Source: Meghimatium bilineatum (taxonomy: Eukaryota > Mollusca > Gastropoda > Stylommatophora > Philomycidae). From it: 64,000 nucleotides of DNA. The notes under the pieces are model-generated. The model saw nothing but the letters and a program-made list of their open reading frames with translations, was not told the DNA's origin and did no database searches. The stretch covers positions 7,441,501 through 7,505,500 of the forward strand of contig CM067302.1 in NCBI GenBank assembly GCA_034231615.1. The letters run 5' to 3'. Made by a program: the position numbers and the translations under genes. Below are positions 63,001-64,000 of the stretch, one piece after another; position 1 is the stretch's first letter, and each line of letters opens with the position of its first letter.

Positions 63001-64000
63001 CTAAGTTTTGACGTACTAAACAGCAAGAGACCTAATTTGTGTATAATTCGCCAGTGTTCTGAGTTATTAAGCTGCAAAACAACGAAGACATGTGTAACAG
63101 GCCAGAATACACTCAATTCAAGTGTAGTAAGCTGCAGTACACCGAATTTGTGAGTAATATGCCACAAAACACTGAGTTCTAACGTAGTACGCGAGAAAAC
63201 ACCAAATTCGTGTGTCCAGACTGCAATTTCTGGTGTAGTAAGCTGCAGTACACCCAATTTGTGAGTAATATGCCACAAAACACTGAGTTTTGACGTACTA
63301 AACAGCAAGAGACCTAATTTGTGTCTAATACGACAGTATTCTAACGTATTATGCTGCATTACAACGAAATGATGTATAATAGGCCAGAATAGACTCAATT
63401 GAATTGTAGTAAGCTTCAGAACAATGAATTTGTGAGTAATATGCCAGAATACACCGAGTTCTAACGTAGTACGCTAGAATACACTAAATTCGTGTGTCCA
63501 GACTGCAATTTCTGGTGTAGTAAGCTGCAGTACACCCAATTTGTGATTAATATGCCATAGAACACTAAGTTTTGACGTAATAAACAGCAAGAGACCTAAT
63601 TTGTGTATAATTCGCCAGTGTTCTGAGTTATTAAGCTGCAAAACAACGAAGTCATGTGTAAGACCAGAATACACTCAATTCAAGTGTAGTAAGCTGCAGT
63701 ACACCGAATTTGTGAGTAATATGCCACAAAACACTGAGTTCTAACGTAGTACGCTAGAAAACACCACATACGTGTGTCCAGACTGCAATTTCTGGTGTAG
63801 TAAGCTGTAGTACACCCAATTTGTGATTAATATGCCATAGAACACTGAGTTTTGACGTACTAAACAGCAAGAGACCTAATTTGTGTCTAATACGACAGTA
63901 TTCTGACGTTTTATGCTGCATTACAACGAAATGATGTATAATAGGCCATAATACACTCAATTCAAGTGTAGTAAGCTGCAGTACACCCAATTTGTGAGTA

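Larger units (their letters stand above)
1..64000. repeat. Tandem satellite array, 282-bp unit, fills the window
   Basis: Seen directly: the same 282-bp sequence recurs head-to-tail from end to end. An anchor motif (ctagaatac, in subrepeat D) falls at 104, 386, 668, then 741, 1023, 1305 and onward with spacing 282. The exceptions are 20 extra spacings of 73 bp, six gaps of about 453 bp (282 + 171) and small indels. About 218 full units are present, all in one orientation. GC of a representative unit is 106/282, about 38%. No unrelated sequence over a few bases interrupts the array, so no stretch holds a gene. Known from satellite biology: such nested arrays are typical of eukaryotic centromeric or heterochromatic DNA. 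I do not recognise the family, so species and chromosomal position stay open. Confidence 0.99.
47880..64000. repeat. Copy 2 of the 25,237-bp duplication (truncated by window end)
   Basis: Seen: the sequence switches from a 30.5-kb-like unit to a 22.65-kb-like unit between 47,867 (last mark of the first type, cactaaat) and 47,929 (first mark of the second, tgagtaat). From there it follows copy 1 unit by unit to the end of the window. The only structural difference I found is a 282-bp deletion: the unit anchored at 32,033 in copy 1 has no partner after the unit anchored at 56,988. No base difference was noticed in the units compared. A base-level alignment would be needed for a true identity figure. 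Confidence 0.92.

Noticed and set aside
104-63990. More than 200 minus-strand open frames of 60-162 codons, translating to near-identical peptides rich in H, L, V and T
   Set aside because: They recur only because the unit length is divisible by three. The ones I traced begin at TTG or GTG rather than ATG, end at the same stop in D, and are broken by the 73-bp insertions (one base out of frame) and by 1, 2 and 4 bp indels. I saw no recognisable domain and no sign of selection on codons.
22650-64000. Large duplication as a composite transposon or phage-mediated event
   Set aside because: The junction at 47.87-47.93 kb lies inside in-register satellite homology. There are no terminal inverted repeats, target-site duplications or transposase.
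1-64000. Telomeric or subtelomeric identity
   Set aside because: I saw no telomere-type short repeat (TTAGGG, TTAGG or TTTAGGG runs) and no array edge, so there is no basis for placing the window near a chromosome end.
1-64000. An undescribed defence, mobile or biosynthetic gene system
   Set aside because: No protein-coding or structured-RNA candidate exists anywhere in the window. The unusual content is the repeat hierarchy itself.

Overview
The whole 64,000-base window is one uninterrupted tandem satellite array. I found no gene, RNA gene, transposon, CRISPR array or single-copy spacer, and the window begins and ends inside the array. Megabase-style arrays of short, AT-rich (about 38% GC), head-to-tail repeats with nested higher-order structure are typical of eukaryotic centromeric, pericentromeric or other heterochromatic DNA read by long-read assembly. 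I do not recognise the family or the species, and no chromosome location can be read from the sequence alone.

Basic architecture. The repeat unit is 282 bp, about 218 full units, all in one orientation. Each unit divides into ten related subrepeats, called A to J here, of 32, 28, 33, 27, 23, 28, 33, 27, 24 and 27 bp. Longer or shortened odd subrepeats alternate with 27-28 bp even ones, giving pairs of 60, 60, 51, 60 and 51 bp. C-D-E-F and G-H-I-J are paralogous 111-bp modules, so a unit reads as 60 + 111 + 111 bp. Three unit-length variants recur: 355 bp (a 73-bp internal duplication, 20 copies), 171 bp (loss of one 111-bp module, 6 copies) and a scatter of units with 1-4 bp indels.

Higher-order layers. 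Units carry distinct linked haplotypes across I-J-A-B-C (called P, Q and R) and a rarer A-B variant (X). In parts of the window these are ordered as an 846-bp trimer (3 x 282), for example at 22,800-25,337. Above this lie block duplications of 1.4-4 kb and one very large tandem duplication. A 25,237-bp segment from about 22.65 kb to 47.88 kb is followed head-to-tail by a second copy that runs off the right edge. The two copies agree at every variant I compared, except that the second has lost exactly one 282-bp unit near 57.2 kb.

Region by region. 1-22.65 kb is the more heterogeneous part, holding 11 of the 14 small indels, 12 of the 20 73-bp duplications and 10 of the 11 X variants. 22.65-47.88 kb is copy 1 of the large duplication, itself a mosaic of internal duplications (offsets near 18.15, 17.31, 6.48 and 1.48 kb). 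47.88-64.0 kb is copy 2.

Nothing here acts as a gene system. The evident process is unequal exchange or replication-based amplification at several length scales. The many short open frames on the minus strand are by-products of a repeat length divisible by three.
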